Shown here: positions 34,450 through 45,241 of the stretch, piece after piece
How the letters are laid out: each line of letters opens with the position of its first letter
Position numbering within the stretch: position 1 is the first letter of the stretch
Source of the DNA: Diphasiastrum complanatum
Lineage: Eukaryota; Streptophyta; Lycopodiopsida; Lycopodiales; Lycopodiaceae
Reading direction: 5' to 3'
NCBI GenBank assembly: GCA_029204225.1
Contig: CM055103.1
Coordinates: 43,594,604-43,658,603, forward strand
DNA: 64,000 nt
The notes under the pieces: model-generated
What the model saw: only the letters and a program-made list of their open reading frames with translations
What the model was told of the DNA's origin: nothing
Database searches by the model: none
Translations under genes and position numbers: made by a program

Positions 34450-35110
34450 ATCTAAAGCTCGAAGATTTTTATCAAATTATTCTGGCAAACAATCTAAGGT
34501 TCAATACACGGTTTGGAAAGAAATTATTGCAGCAACTCAAGATTTTGAAGAAGAAGATTCTACTCGTATACACAAAGTAGAAGTTTGGAAAAAGTTAGAC
34601 AACATGGTGAAATACTTGAGAAAAGATAAATTTTCAAATACTGATGTACAAATGATACAGAAAACAACCAATGAATTTGTGGATGCAGTTCAAATGGCAT
34701 AGAGTGTTGATCACATAACATATTATATGGTAAGATTTTGATTTTACACTACGATAGACAAATATGTGCAATTAAACTAAATACTTTTGGTACTTATTTA
34801 GATTATGTTTTTATGACATGCAGCACATATTATGACATCATTCAACATTATTTGCAAGAAATAGTGGAAGTCTTAGCATATGGTCATCGCAAAAAAATGG
34901 AAAAATCTCATTTGCAAACAAGAGCGGCATTTCATAAAAGTACACAACATGGTGGGACTAGCACAAAAAACAGCTATATACTGCAACTTTTCCAATGGTT
35001 TTACAGAAGAATCCAAATTCGTCATAATACAAAATCGACGGATTATAAAAAATTTCAAAAAGCATGCAAATTTATACAAGCCAGTAGGCTATAGACACAA
35101 TAAAATTTTG
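34450..35110 (+). pseudogene. Unidentified gene remnant A
   Basis: A frame to about 34700 (KVQYTVWKEIIAATQDFEEE; WKKLDNMVKYLRKDKF) meets TAG and then a GT donor (34732). After an AG acceptor near 34823 a second frame runs to 35095 (YYDIIQHYLQEIVEVLAYGH). The phase across the junction does not fit without an indel. Basic and helical with no motif I know. It converges with gene B and may belong to the same block. Confidence 0.35.
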
Positions 35111-35142
35111 TACATTAAATAAAAATATCTACAAAGTACAAT

Positions 35143-36650
35143 TCAGCAGTATCTAATCTGCTTCCGATATTTTTTCCAATGAGAGTTGCAACTTAGAATC
35201 ATGCAACAATTTTCTTCTTTAGTATGATCCAATAGCTCATAGTTTTCATGCTTACTCAGATCAACGTAAACAACATACACTGCAAAATGAGATGATCTGA
35301 GCATATCCTAAAATTTTAACTGCAATAGTTTTTTTAAAAAAAATTATTCTATGCACCTTATTGAAATTATGTCTTCCAAGAAAATGAGATAGTGCCTTGA
35401 CTGCCATAATGATAGTTTCACCATGTTGATGAAACTTCGAATGGGCAACACTTATCTCATTATTCTTGAAGGACTTCAGATAGTGCCCTAGTGCATGATC
35501 TCTTGAAAATTCTCCAGTAGAAGATCTCTGCCCTCCTCGACAAATTGCGAAATCATCAAGAAAAATTGTTTCCTGAAATGATAAAAAAACAAAGTAAGCT
35601 CCAGTATATAAACTGACATAACCAATCTACTAGTACTTGATAAGATACAAAAACTTACGCATTCGACTTTGTCTGCACTGATTACTGTCTCTCCATCAAT
35701 ATTATGTCCACCTTTCGATGTCAATATTGTTGGTGAATAGACAGCTGGCTGTGGAAAACCAAGTTGACTTTGGATTCTAAGAAACTCCTCCTCAGAAGGT
35801 AGATCATCTTCTTTGTTGCGCACTTCCTCCATAGCCATTTTCAAGCAATCTTTTCTTGAATAAAACTTATCATTATGTACATCGTCAACACCAGGGAGAA
35901 GATCATCAACATCAAAATCAATTATATCCAAAAATTCATCTAGCTCTTTGCTCAAAATGCAAAGAGTCTCAGCTTCAGTGAAGTCAAAAAGATTCGATAT
36001 ATCCGATATTGTCAAAAAAAAATTATTATCTATATTATAAGTAGGCAAAGTGATCAAAGATTTATCAGAAGGAGAAAGGGTAGTGGGGGTTCTAGGGCCT
36101 ATAAATGTAGTCCTATTTTGAGCAGGATCAAAATCTAAATAATCATCTAAGCTAACACTCGTATCAATAAAAAAAAAATCTATATCTACAATCTTTGGCT
36201 TTTCAGACTTTGTACCACTAGAAGAAGCTACCTCAGAAGTGGAGGGAACAACCTCCCGTAAAAAATATTTAACAAAAGAAAAAAAACAAAAGCAGACTGA
36301 AAATCAACAAATCTACATTTCTTATTATGAATTGGGCACTCATCTACAGACTTGAAATCATTATGTAACTTGGTAAACATTATATCAAGCTTAGCTTTAT
36401 AGATATGCTTGTCGAGTGCCATCAGGTCCTGATAATGAATCATGTCCTTATTCTGAGATATGAATAAGAGAGTACTGAGCAAGGACTTATATATGAGATA
36501 TATCTCAGAAAATGCCTCCACACCAGGGCCCTCAGTTATAGAAGGTAGAATAAAAAGAAAAGGAGAAAAAAGAGATTTGAAATACTCCAACCTATCAGTA
36601 ATACCAAATTCATGAAAAAATAAAAATAAACTAGGTTCAAAATTAGACAT
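35143..36650 (-). CDS. Unidentified three-exon gene B, divergent partner of the H3-Ulp1 gene
   Basis: Predicted exons 36650-35659, 35572-35357 and 35307-35143, all with GT/AG ends and phase-0 joins, giving about 457 residues. Start ATG at 36650-36648 (MSNFEPSLFLFFHEFGITDR), stop TGA at 35145-35143. One base is missing from a T run near 36285; apart from that the frame is open throughout. The N-terminal ~130 residues are hydrophobic/aromatic and include CPIHNKKC, a possible metal-binding pair. The middle is acidic (LDIIDFDVDDLLPGVDD). The end has the phrases GHYLKSFKNNEISVAHSKFH, HFAVYVVYVDLSKHENYELL and SCNSHWKKYRKQ. I recognise no family. Its clean exon structure beside the divergent H3-Ulp1 gene suggests they form a pair. 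Confidence 0.6.
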
Positions 36651-37548
36651 ATCAAACAAAAACAACAGAACTAATGTTTTAAATATCGCTCTAAGGCGCA
36701 AAACCCAGATCAAACAAGCACGTCAAGGCAACGTGCGATCGAGAGAGATATTTCAAGTTGGAGTATCGGATCCGAGTGCAAGAACAAAGAGCAAAAAAGA
36801 AGAAGAGATGTGAAACGCGCTTGAATGCGATATCGGACGATGCAATATTGGATCCAGACGCAAAATAGTCAACGAAGGGTAATGAGAGCAAGCGGCGCGC
36901 TTGAAATCGATATCCGGCAAAGCAGTCATAAATTTGCATGAAAATCCGAGCCGAAGAAGACCTATTTATAAATTTTTTTTTGCACGTGTGGATTAGCGAC
37001 GACGGAACATGTGTCGACTTGTGATTGATCAAAATAAATGCGTTGTACCTAGAATGATTGATCTGACATCTGTCACGTGCGAGAATGACACGCGTCGAGA
37101 GCGCATTCACGCACGTGTCTCAACCCACGTGGCCTAATAATAGGGTCATCATTGTCAGTATGGATAGTCCACATGGACTAATAATCTATCGACACGTGTC
37201 CTTGCCATATTTTTACACGTGTGGAAATTTCGTATATATGAGTCCTCGGAAATTTCATTTTTTTTCACAAAATTTTCGCTTTTAGCTCCCAATATCGCTC
37301 TCAAGTGCGCTCTTTCACCGTTCTAGCTTCTACCCTCTCACAGTGTGCTCGAGTCCGATAGCGCTGGTATTCCAATATCGCTTTCGAGCGCGCATCTCGT
37401 TCCATAAAATAATCTCTATAGATCTTGCGTTCGAAACCAATATTCAGTTCTGGTATCGATCTCTAGCGCCCTTTCATCGCAATTTTTTTTGTTTTCATCC
37501 ACTTTTCTTTTGTTCAAGTTTTTTTTTGTTTATTTTCTTCCTCTGAGT
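36651..37548. promoter_or_regulatory. Bidirectional promoter region between gene B and the H3-Ulp1 gene
   Basis: Six exact CACGTG boxes start at 36983, 37074, 37112, 37126, 37193 and 37216. A TATA-like TATAAATA faces left (36970-36963) and TATATAT faces right (37233-37239), so the core is about 260 bp. CACGTG is the G-box/ABRE core bound by plant bZIP and bHLH factors. Each predicted leader carries copies of a motif like ATATCGNNNTCAAGCGCG in its own sense: at 36916-36894 and 36836-36816 for gene B, and at 37289-37312, 37371-37393 and 37451-37471 for the other gene. Promoter function is inferred. Confidence 0.6.
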
Positions 37549-39656
37549 ATGATGGCTAGGACCAGATCCACTGCCCGTGCCACGACCACTGTACAGCCAT
37601 CCCATTCACGTGTTCCCCCTGGTACTGGCTATAGGCGTGGCAGGAAGTAGGTCTGGTTGAGGAAGGTCATAAAACTCCAGAGATCAACTGAATTGTTGAT
37701 CCCTAGAGCTCCTTTTGGCCGATCTGTACCGAATGTCACTCTGTCACTTGGGCTGAATGTTCGTTTTGTCGTGACAGCCATGCAGGGCTTGCAGGGTGCT
37801 GCAGAAGATTTTTTGACCCAGTTTTTTAAGGATTCGTGTCTTTTGACAGTGCATGGTAAGCGTGTCACCATCATGCCAAAGGATTTCGTCATTTTCAAAA
37901 GGCTTCAAGACAGATATTCTGGTCTGCATGTTGATAGTGCCAGCACCTCCAGAGACCTGCCTCTAAATAGAACCGATTTGCCTACTACCTCTAGGAGGAA
38001 GAGAAAGCAGCTTGTCCCCAAGAAGGCTGGATCTCGAAGCTTAGTTGCTTCCCTTCCTCCTAGAGTTATCCCGGCCAAGAGACCCCATGTCTTCTTGAGC
38101 TCTGAGTCAGATGCTGAAGAATCTGACTCAGATCGAGAATCTTCACCCCTTCCTCCATCTGTTATTCGTCTAGTTCCTCAGCATGTTTCATCACCAAAAG
38201 TGTTGATTACCCAAGAGGAGCTAGACAAAATAACAGAGAAATTTGTAAATATTGTTTCCACTTCTGTTTCTACTCATGTACATAATCTTTTTGTGAGAAT
38301 TCCATATGATCCAGCCCAGGTTTTTTTTTTATTCTGACCATTATAATCAATACGAGGCCTACCTAGTTAACAAAATTGATCTTCTCGGCAACTTTTTTGA
38401 TTTTTTTCTTCCAGATACACGTAGAAGTTTTTAGATTAGGTCCCAAATTTTGTGTCGAGCTAAAAGATAAGACCTCACAAATTTCAGATGCAATAGTAGA
38501 GGCCGGAGTTTCTGCTTTGCTAAATAGTATTAGTTTCGATTCCCATGGTACAGTTTTTGTAGTTAGTCCATTTTTCATGGGAGCAGTAAAGATGAAAGAA
38601 GCCAATTTTGAGAAGGCTGTCTATTTTATTGGGTGCAGTCCTATGGCGAATTTCTATTTGATTCCATATGAAAATAAGTAAGGATTGCTCTTTTGTTTTT
38701 GTTGCTTAAATCTGGATTGTTGCATGTCTCATTGCTTTAATAAGAATGGAATTTTTTCATGAATATAAATTTATCGATATTTGTATCTTGGTTGTTGCAG
38801 TCGGCATTGGAGCCTAAACATTCTTTTTGTAAAGATAAATAAGAAAGGAGTATCAAATTTTTTCTGTGTAAAATTAAACTCAGTTGCAAATACACAGAGA
38901 ATTTGATTCTCTACTTCATGATGTCGTTCGAGAAATACCGACAACGACAACTTCAATTGGAGATATAACCATTAAATCTCTCAAGGTATATTCAATTTAT
39001 CTCTGATATGCATGTATTTCTTTTTTAATTCAAATGTATCGTCATAGCATAAATAAAATTTTTATCATAATATTACTAATTTTCGTTCTATTTATGCAGT
39101 GTGTACAACAAAATGACGCTTTTAGTTGTGCATGGTTCGTCTTGTACAATACGAAGCTATTTTTTGAATGGTATAATCTACAAACGGATGTAGATATTGA
39201 AAAGATAATATTTTATTCCTTTGTAGTTCATTTCATTCTGATTCATATTTTATTACTATCATTGTTTGTAATTTGCTGATTCTTGTGTTTTGTGATGACA
39301 GTTCACTCTTGAGCCGTATACTCCTGATGATATATAGATTTCGGCAAGAGTTGGTCAAAACCTTTGCCCAGTACGGTGTAAGCATTGCACATGCAATCGA
39401 GGGCCGTCAAAAGGAAGCTGCTCCTGCCTTAACAACCTTTCAGATTGTTCAGGATGCAGATCTTATTTTATATGATAAAAAAAGATTAAAAGTCCTTCCT
39501 AATACAGAGGAAGACAATTTTGTAGCAGATATTCCTCTTGCCTTAAAAGACATTGAGGCCCTTCTCGAAACAGAGGAGGGCGAGATTATAGAAGGAGCTG
39601 TTGCCTTATCAATTCTTAATACTGATATAGAAAATATAGAAAAATTGATTGAATAG
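37549..39656 (+). CDS. Histone H3-like domain fused to a Ulp1/C48-type protease domain
   Basis: Predicted exons 37549-38319, 38415-38677, 38801-38985, 39100-39167 and 39301-39656, with GT/AG ends (~547 codons). Exon 1 codes an H3-like tail start (MARTRSTAR) and an H3 fold, residues ~35-123: LRKVIKLQRSTELLI, AAEDFLTQFFKD, HGKRVTIMPKD; loop 1 has the ordinary H3 length, not the longer CENH3 one. A basic then acidic Ser-rich linker follows. Exons 2-4 match C48 proteases: FVVSPFF and FYLIPYEN, His in RHWSL (38805-38807), and QQNDAFSC with the Gln-x5-Cys spacing (Cys 39127-39129). The usual CG after the catalytic Cys is CA, and the Asp box is not clear. Exon 5 is an acidic end. Lesions: TAG at codon 34 (37648-37650), at the position of H3 Thr45, and one extra base in exon 3 near 38875. 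If translated, an H3-bearing deSUMOylase-like protein is inferred. Confidence 0.72.
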
Positions 39657-39998
39657 AGATCTATTTGTAAATAGAGAGACATAAAAAAAAAGATACAATC
39701 ATTTTACTTGTAAACAACCCGTTTATGAGTTTTTTTTATTGATATCACATTAGATTCTTACAATCAGCTTGTGTCCATAGTCTAATACTGGATTGCAATT
39801 TTTCTATAATGATAAAAAGACATGATGATTGGCATGTATTTGTTGATAGTGAATCTCAATGTTCTTCCATAAGTTGGATTGTTTCGCCAATATCTCTACA
39901 TTTGATCTCGAGCTCATGTCTTTTACGTATCTGCATAAAACTAATACAAAGTTAGTTAGAATTAGTAAAGAGTTTGTATTAGAAAGTTTTGATTGAAA
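39657..39998. other. Unassigned spacer
   Basis: 3' flank of the H3-Ulp1 gene, AT-rich, no gene seen. Confidence 0.6.
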
Positions 39999-41245
39999 CT
40001 ATTCATAAAAGATCGAGTGTTTATAGTTACTTACGAGTTTACCATTGCAAATGAATCTGAAGTTCGAAAGTACATCATCTTGTAGGAGCAATAGTTCCCA
40101 CCGGATGTAGTTTAGAATCCAATCTTCTTCCACCTCAACACATGTCAAAACGACATCATTGTATATAATTTCAATATTTTTTCGTTTTGAATGTCCACTG
40201 GCTTCCAAGACTTGATCGAGTGGCACCCATTTACCTTTATTTTTTTTTCCATCTTTGATAATGGAAGCATAAGCTCAACATTTGTTTTTCAATTTGATAA
40301 CGGAAGCACATGGAAGACATTTTAATTCCGCATTCTATTTCTCCATCTGATCTTTTGTCCCAGCCTTCATCCATAAGTTCAGATAATACACTATTTGATA
40401 AATTTTTGCATACAAACATCGTTGGGGTTTTGTGTACATTGACACTTGAAAAGAAATCCACAAATATATTTAAGGAAATAAACCAACTCAATCTGACTGT
40501 TTTTTATTCCGTGCTCATTTTTAATGAATTTTTTACATCATTATATATCTTGCAACGAAATGATTCTGAAACTGTAGCATCTGGTGAAATCCATTCATCA
40601 CTTTCAAAACTAGGTAATGGAATCCAGAATTTTCTTTTGTATCAGGAATGTACATTGATTCATAAAAAAAGATTCCACTATCAGCTAGATCTTTTGCATT
40701 TCTACCTTGATATTGCAATTGTCCAATATCAGTGTGAATAACATCTAACACACCTGCTAAAGATCCACTCGGATCCCATTCATTTATGTTGGATGGATAT
40801 AGATCTGCAAGAGAAAAATGATCAGATTGGCAAGTTTACTATTAGATATTTATGAATGACAAAAATCAAAGTATAAAAAATATCAATACTCACAGTTGCT
40901 TTTTTTGTGATCCTGACTGTTGAATCCTTGCACATTTATCTCTGAATGCATACATACATGTTGAACTAGAATTTCAAAAATAGATTTTCCTCCTGATGAT
41001 ATTCTGAAATCCAAAATTTTGGCCTTCCAATAATATCAAAATGATAGTTTTGACCTTTTCCTTTTTCAAAATGCTCCTCTTGATGATGGATGCATCAAAA
41101 CCCAAGAGTTTTTTGAATATTTTCTTGGCACCCATAATCCATTATCATCTGTCTCGTTGAATAGAAGCACAGAGTCAATTGAGGAGCACGGCTTCCTTGA
41201 TGGCACCATTCGTAATTTGCATTCAAAAATCTGAAACAATGAACT
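39999..41245 (-). pseudogene. Unidentified gene remnant D, converging on the H3-Ulp1 gene
   Basis: Several exon-like stretches on the minus strand: 41240-41065 (RMVPSRKPCSSIDSVLLFNE; GLWVPRKYSKNSW), about 41030-40880 (ISSGGKSIFEILVQHVCMHS), 40804-40560 after a CAG acceptor (YPSNINEWDPSGSLAGVLDV; GQLQYQGRNAKDLADSGIFF; then in another frame PSFESDEWISPDATVSES), and 40275-40020 (KGKWVPLDQVLEASGHSKRK; WILNYIRWELLLLQDDVLSN). Frame changes at A or T runs break it. I recognise no family. The 5' end is cut where copia integrase starts near 41318. Confidence 0.4.
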
Positions 41246-41317
41246 ATGAATCTGAAAATTTGCGTAGACAAAAAGCCATGAATCTGAGAAAAAGTGTTGG
41301 AGAAAATTTGAAACACC

Positions 41318-43345
41318 TCTAAGTTTCTCTAATGGCAGCAGTGTGAAGATCTCATGTCCATTCTCTTCCTTCAATCCTGGAAGTGTGGATTCATCTAACT
41401 TCACATCTCTACTTGACACAACTTTCATCGAGGTTGGGTTGTAGAGCCTGTACACTTGTGATCCATTAGAGTATTCGACCATGACTGTTTGCTCCAAATT
41501 TCCGTCGAGCTTGTTTCTGTTTTTCTTTGGTATGTGCTTGTATGCTGCACATCCAAACACACGCATGTATGATAGATCAGAGGCCTTTTGCTTGTCCACA
41601 TCTCATACAGTGTCTTGTTTTTCACGGCTGTCATCGTTGATCTGTTGCAGGTGTACAGTTGCAACGATTGCCTCAGCCCAAAATTGACTCGCAATTGAGC
41701 ATGTGCCATCATGCATTTGGCTCCTTTGACTAGCGCCCTATTTCTTCTTTATGCGACACCATTGTATTCTTGTGTCTATGCAAGAGTGAACTGATGCTCT
41801 ATTCTTTGTTCTTGGTAGAAGTTTGAGAACTCTTTGCTCTTGTACTCACCTCCATTGTCAGACCTGATGGTCTGTACCTTCTTCAAGGTGTGTCTATCTA
41901 CAAATGCACAAACCTTTTGAAAGAGTCAAACACTTTGGATTTTTCTTTAGATAATAGATCGTTGTCATCTGGCTGTAGTCATCAATGAACGTCAAGGAGT
42001 ACCTTGATCTTGAGAGTGAATCGACTTTCATCGGTCCACAAACATCTGAGTGGACAAGCTCAAGCACTTCCTTAGCTCTTTTTCCTTCATGCACCAATGG
42101 ACTTTGATGCTAGGACATCTTCGAACTTTGAGGTGTGTTCGACATTCGGGTTATTTTTGTCCTTCGGGACATCTTCATCAAGGTTGCAAGAGTTCACCAT
42201 TTCAGACATTGAGATGTTGATGTAGATCCACCTCTTGCTTGAAGCCTATATTATTCATTGATCAAGATCTTTTGAAGATAAATCAAACCTGGCAAAGTTC
42301 TTTGAATGGCAAGACTTTGTACAATGTTAGCATGATCATCAAACAAACCATTAAGAATAACTTGAACAAGCTCTTCTTCCTTAATGCTCTCATCAATGCA
42401 AGATAGCTCATCATTCAAAGCCTTCACTCTCAAAACAAAAATATTTGGACTCTCTCCATTCTTTTGCAAACTTTGAAAAGTTTGTTTTCTTAGAGTCAAC
42501 ACTCTAGAAGTAGACTTGGTTTCATAAAGTTTCTTCAAAGCTTCCCAAGCTTCACTTGATGAAGTACACTTACCATGTGTAGAGCTCTCTTGTCATACCT
42601 CAATTATTCTTGTTGTGTTGCTAGACTCTCCTCCAAACCTACAACAATATCCAAAATATCATTCATCTCAAGAAGTGATTGCATTCTTACTTTTTACAAT
42701 GAATAGTTGCTTGAGGTAAGCCTATCATTTCCTTCCAACATGTATCCACTTGGTGTATCCATGTTGCAATGTCCTGATCCTCTCTTTCAACCAGTTCCAA
42801 TGCACAAAGCACTCTTTTGAAATACCACAAATGTTTTCAAAAAGAAATCACAAAGATATGGAACCTCTCAATTCTCTTCTAGCACTTATATCTAGCAAAT
42901 CAACACATAGAATGTAGAAATATTGATCAACCTATGATATATCCTCAATCTAATGGCTCTTGCCAATTCCTAAGATTGAAGCACACTCTAATGAAGTTCA
43001 GTTATCCAATCAAAAATAGGATTTTGACAAAATCACAAATTATTGATTATTTCAAATTCTACATGCAATTGCCTAAAACTTGATATAGAATCTTGTAGCC
43101 TCAAGTAAGACCTTTCTAATGCATGCAAAATTGGCTATTTCTAGTAAGTATGGTGTGAATCAAAATTCCTCAAGTTCATTGACCTAAATTGAGTTTTGAC
43201 CTACAAAAGATCCAATCTACATATGCAAGAAACTCAATTTTTGAGTAGAAGTCAATCTAGTAGCATGCTCTAGCATTGATATCTTTTCCAAATCCTTGAT
43301 AGGTGCTTGATCCTTTCAAAACTTGCAACACAAGCTCTGATACCA
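41318..43345 (-). pseudogene. Ty1/copia element (gag and integrase) downstream of a shared LTR
   Basis: Reading leftward from the LTR: primer site (43345-43334), leader, gag (about 42760-42250: LTSSNYSL; RVLTLRKQTFQSLQKNGESP; EELVQVILNGLFDDHANIVQ), then a jump to integrase (from about 42097: VLELVHSDVCGPM, YSLTFIDDYSQMT; near 41860 the SDNGGEYKS box; 41599-41320: YMRVFGCAAYKHIPKKNRNK). The zinc knuckle, protease, reverse transcriptase and RNase H are missing. Many stops. Confidence 0.88.
43334..43345 (-). promoter_or_regulatory. Primer-binding site beside the shared copia LTR
   Basis: The minus strand reads TGGTATCAGAGC directly after the LTR end. Confidence 0.93.
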
Positions 43346-44211
43346 TGTGAAGAATTTCAGGTCATTTAAGATCCAAATTCATAACTTGATCTTTGGTTAG
43401 AAATAGATCAACTCTACTAATGTTGCCAATGTAGAAAAATCAACATCTACTCTATGAAAGAGATGCAAAATCAATAAGAACCTGATTAAACGTCAACCAT
43501 ATGATATGATGAAGTTTCTGTTCATACAAAAATAGTAAGCTACTATATTTCACACATGTGGATCCAGAAATAGCATAAAATAAGCATTCTACACACAAGA
43601 TTGCAAGATATCACAAATATAGTGCACCAATGGATACATGAACCCAAGAGAACTCATGTATAAGCATGAAGTGAGATAAGAGAGAGAGAATATTTCTCGA
43701 CCCACGTGTGTACAACTATATATAGCAGATCCATGACTCATTAATGAGTTTGGTTTCCCTCCATAATGAAAACCGTAGCATTAATGTGAACTAGATTCAA
43801 ATGTCTCCATATTCAAATCGAATCTACCAAAACTCATGTACTACACTTTTTCACACTTTCTAAAAGTGTTTATTCAAATGCTTTTAGACTGATATAACTT
43901 TGAAAAGTCAAACTCTAAGTCTAATATGAAATTGGCCTCAATTGCCAAATATACAAATGACCAAAATAGCAAATCTAGTTGAATTTCTCACAGATCTATC
44001 ATGACTAGATTCAATGCATCTATAACAATGAATTGGAGTAGGTCTACATGCGACCTTATCAACATGCCTAAGTTTAAAAAAAATGTAAATAAACTATTCT
44101 TAGGCATTATTAACTTTGTAAAGTTTATCTCTAAGTTTAAAATGCATATTGGCCAAAATTGCCAAATAAACTTAACATGATAAATCTCATACTAGTTGAC
44201 AATTTCTCACA
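43346..44211 (-). repeat. Copia LTR (866 bp) shared by two elements
   Basis: Ends TGTGAAGAATTTC (left) and ATTTCTCACA (right), a TGTGA/TCACA inverted pair. On the minus strand TATATATAG near 43720 is a likely promoter TATA box. It has a primer site on its left and a polypurine tract plus RNase H end on its right, so it serves as the 3' LTR of one copy and the 5' LTR of the next. A shorter copy is at 27001-27587. Confidence 0.92.
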
Positions 44212-44360
44212 CTCCCTCTTCAACTAGTTTTAGCATAGATTTAGATAGTACTCCAAGTTGAGTTCTATGCTTCATAAACAAGTCCTTCCCTAGTGCTTTG
44301 GTGAAGATATCAGCCACACACTTCCTTGATGAGACATGTTGAAGCTACACCACGTTAGTG
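44212..44360 (-). pseudogene. Copia RNase H end and polypurine tract upstream of the shared LTR
   Basis: The minus strand reads CVADIFTKALGKDLFMKHRT and runs on to VEEGV; its last bases GAAGAGGGAG are the polypurine tract touching the LTR. The match stops at about 44360, where plus-strand gag sequence begins. Confidence 0.88.
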
Positions 44361-44621
44361 AGGTATGACACGAGAATAAAGAAAGCTCTACACATGATCA
44401 AGATGAATGTTACCAATGAGCTACTCAAGGAGATTGGTAAGTCCAATTCATCTCGAGAGGCTTCCGAAGCTTTGAAGAAGATTTATGAATCCAAGTATAC
44501 ATCTAGAGTGTTGACTCTAAGAAGCCAAATCTTTCAAAGCATTCAAAAGAAAGAAGAGAGTCCTTGTGAAGAATTGCCAAAAATTGGCAGTTCTAGCTTG
44601 ATCAAAAACCATGTAGAATAG
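44358..44621 (+). pseudogene. Copia gag fragment in inverted orientation
   Basis: The frame reads TRIKKALHMIKMNVTNELLK and RVLTLRSQIFQSIQKKEESP, the same gag region as in the minus-strand element at 42.5 kb and the complete element at 29.5 kb. It joins the RNase H fragment in opposite orientation and stops near the start of the next LTR. Confidence 0.85.
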
Positions 44622-45241
44622 TGTAAATTGTGTATACAAGTGGGTCCCACACATGTGAGACCATGATTCCAAATGGGAAACTGATCCTAGATCAGGTTAG
44701 GTCAAGTATATAGGGTTGGTCATGTCATTTTGGTAGGGGGGACGTACACCTAAGTTTAAGGTGAAAAATTGACCAACTAGTCACCTACTAGGCATGACTC
44801 TATGAATTAGGCTAGGGTTGCAAATTAGGGAAAGAGAGCCAAGTTAACTTCCTTATTGCATACTGGAAATCCATCTCACTTCACAAAGGAAGTCACATTT
44901 GCTATGTATTCCAAGCTCCCATAGTGAGAAGATAGATTATTTTTTGGACTCATTGGCAATCTTGAGCTACTCCACATTGTTTGTGATCCAAATGCAACCA
45001 AATCAATTTGTACTTGTTTCTCATCTTGCATGCCATACTACAGCCTATAGTACACATGTGCCAAGTCGGATTAAAAAATTGATCAATGCTATTGATTGTT
45101 CTTGTTTGTTGATTGTCAAATTGCCAATCTAGTTCAACTTTTTTGTGTCCAGTTTTTTGATAGATTGTAAAGCAAGCATCCAATCACTCTTGTGGATCTT
45201 TTGTAGATTCATTTATGGTCCTAAATTACATTATTTTCACA
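44622..45241 (+). repeat. Probable copia LTR
   Basis: A 620-bp stretch from TGTAAATTG to ATTTTCACA followed directly by TGGTATTAGATCC, a decayed initiator-Met primer site. The left boundary is less certain than the right. No second copy in the window. Confidence 0.6.

Noticed and set aside
37657-37659. Start of the H3-like gene at a TTG after the TAG
   Set aside because: Plant genes rarely start at TTG, and the N-terminal ARTRSTAR and alpha-N region lie upstream in the same frame.
37657-38319. Reading the H3-like gene as a true centromeric CENH3
   Set aside because: Some residues (AAEDFL, KDF) recall CENH3, but loop 1 has the ordinary H3 length and the gene runs on into a protease. A divergent H3-like domain is the safer call.
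34150-41400. Treating the copia fragments at 34.2 and 41.3 kb as one element split by the gene block
   Set aside because: Both fragments cover the same integrase C-terminal region and differ in sequence, so they are separate elements.
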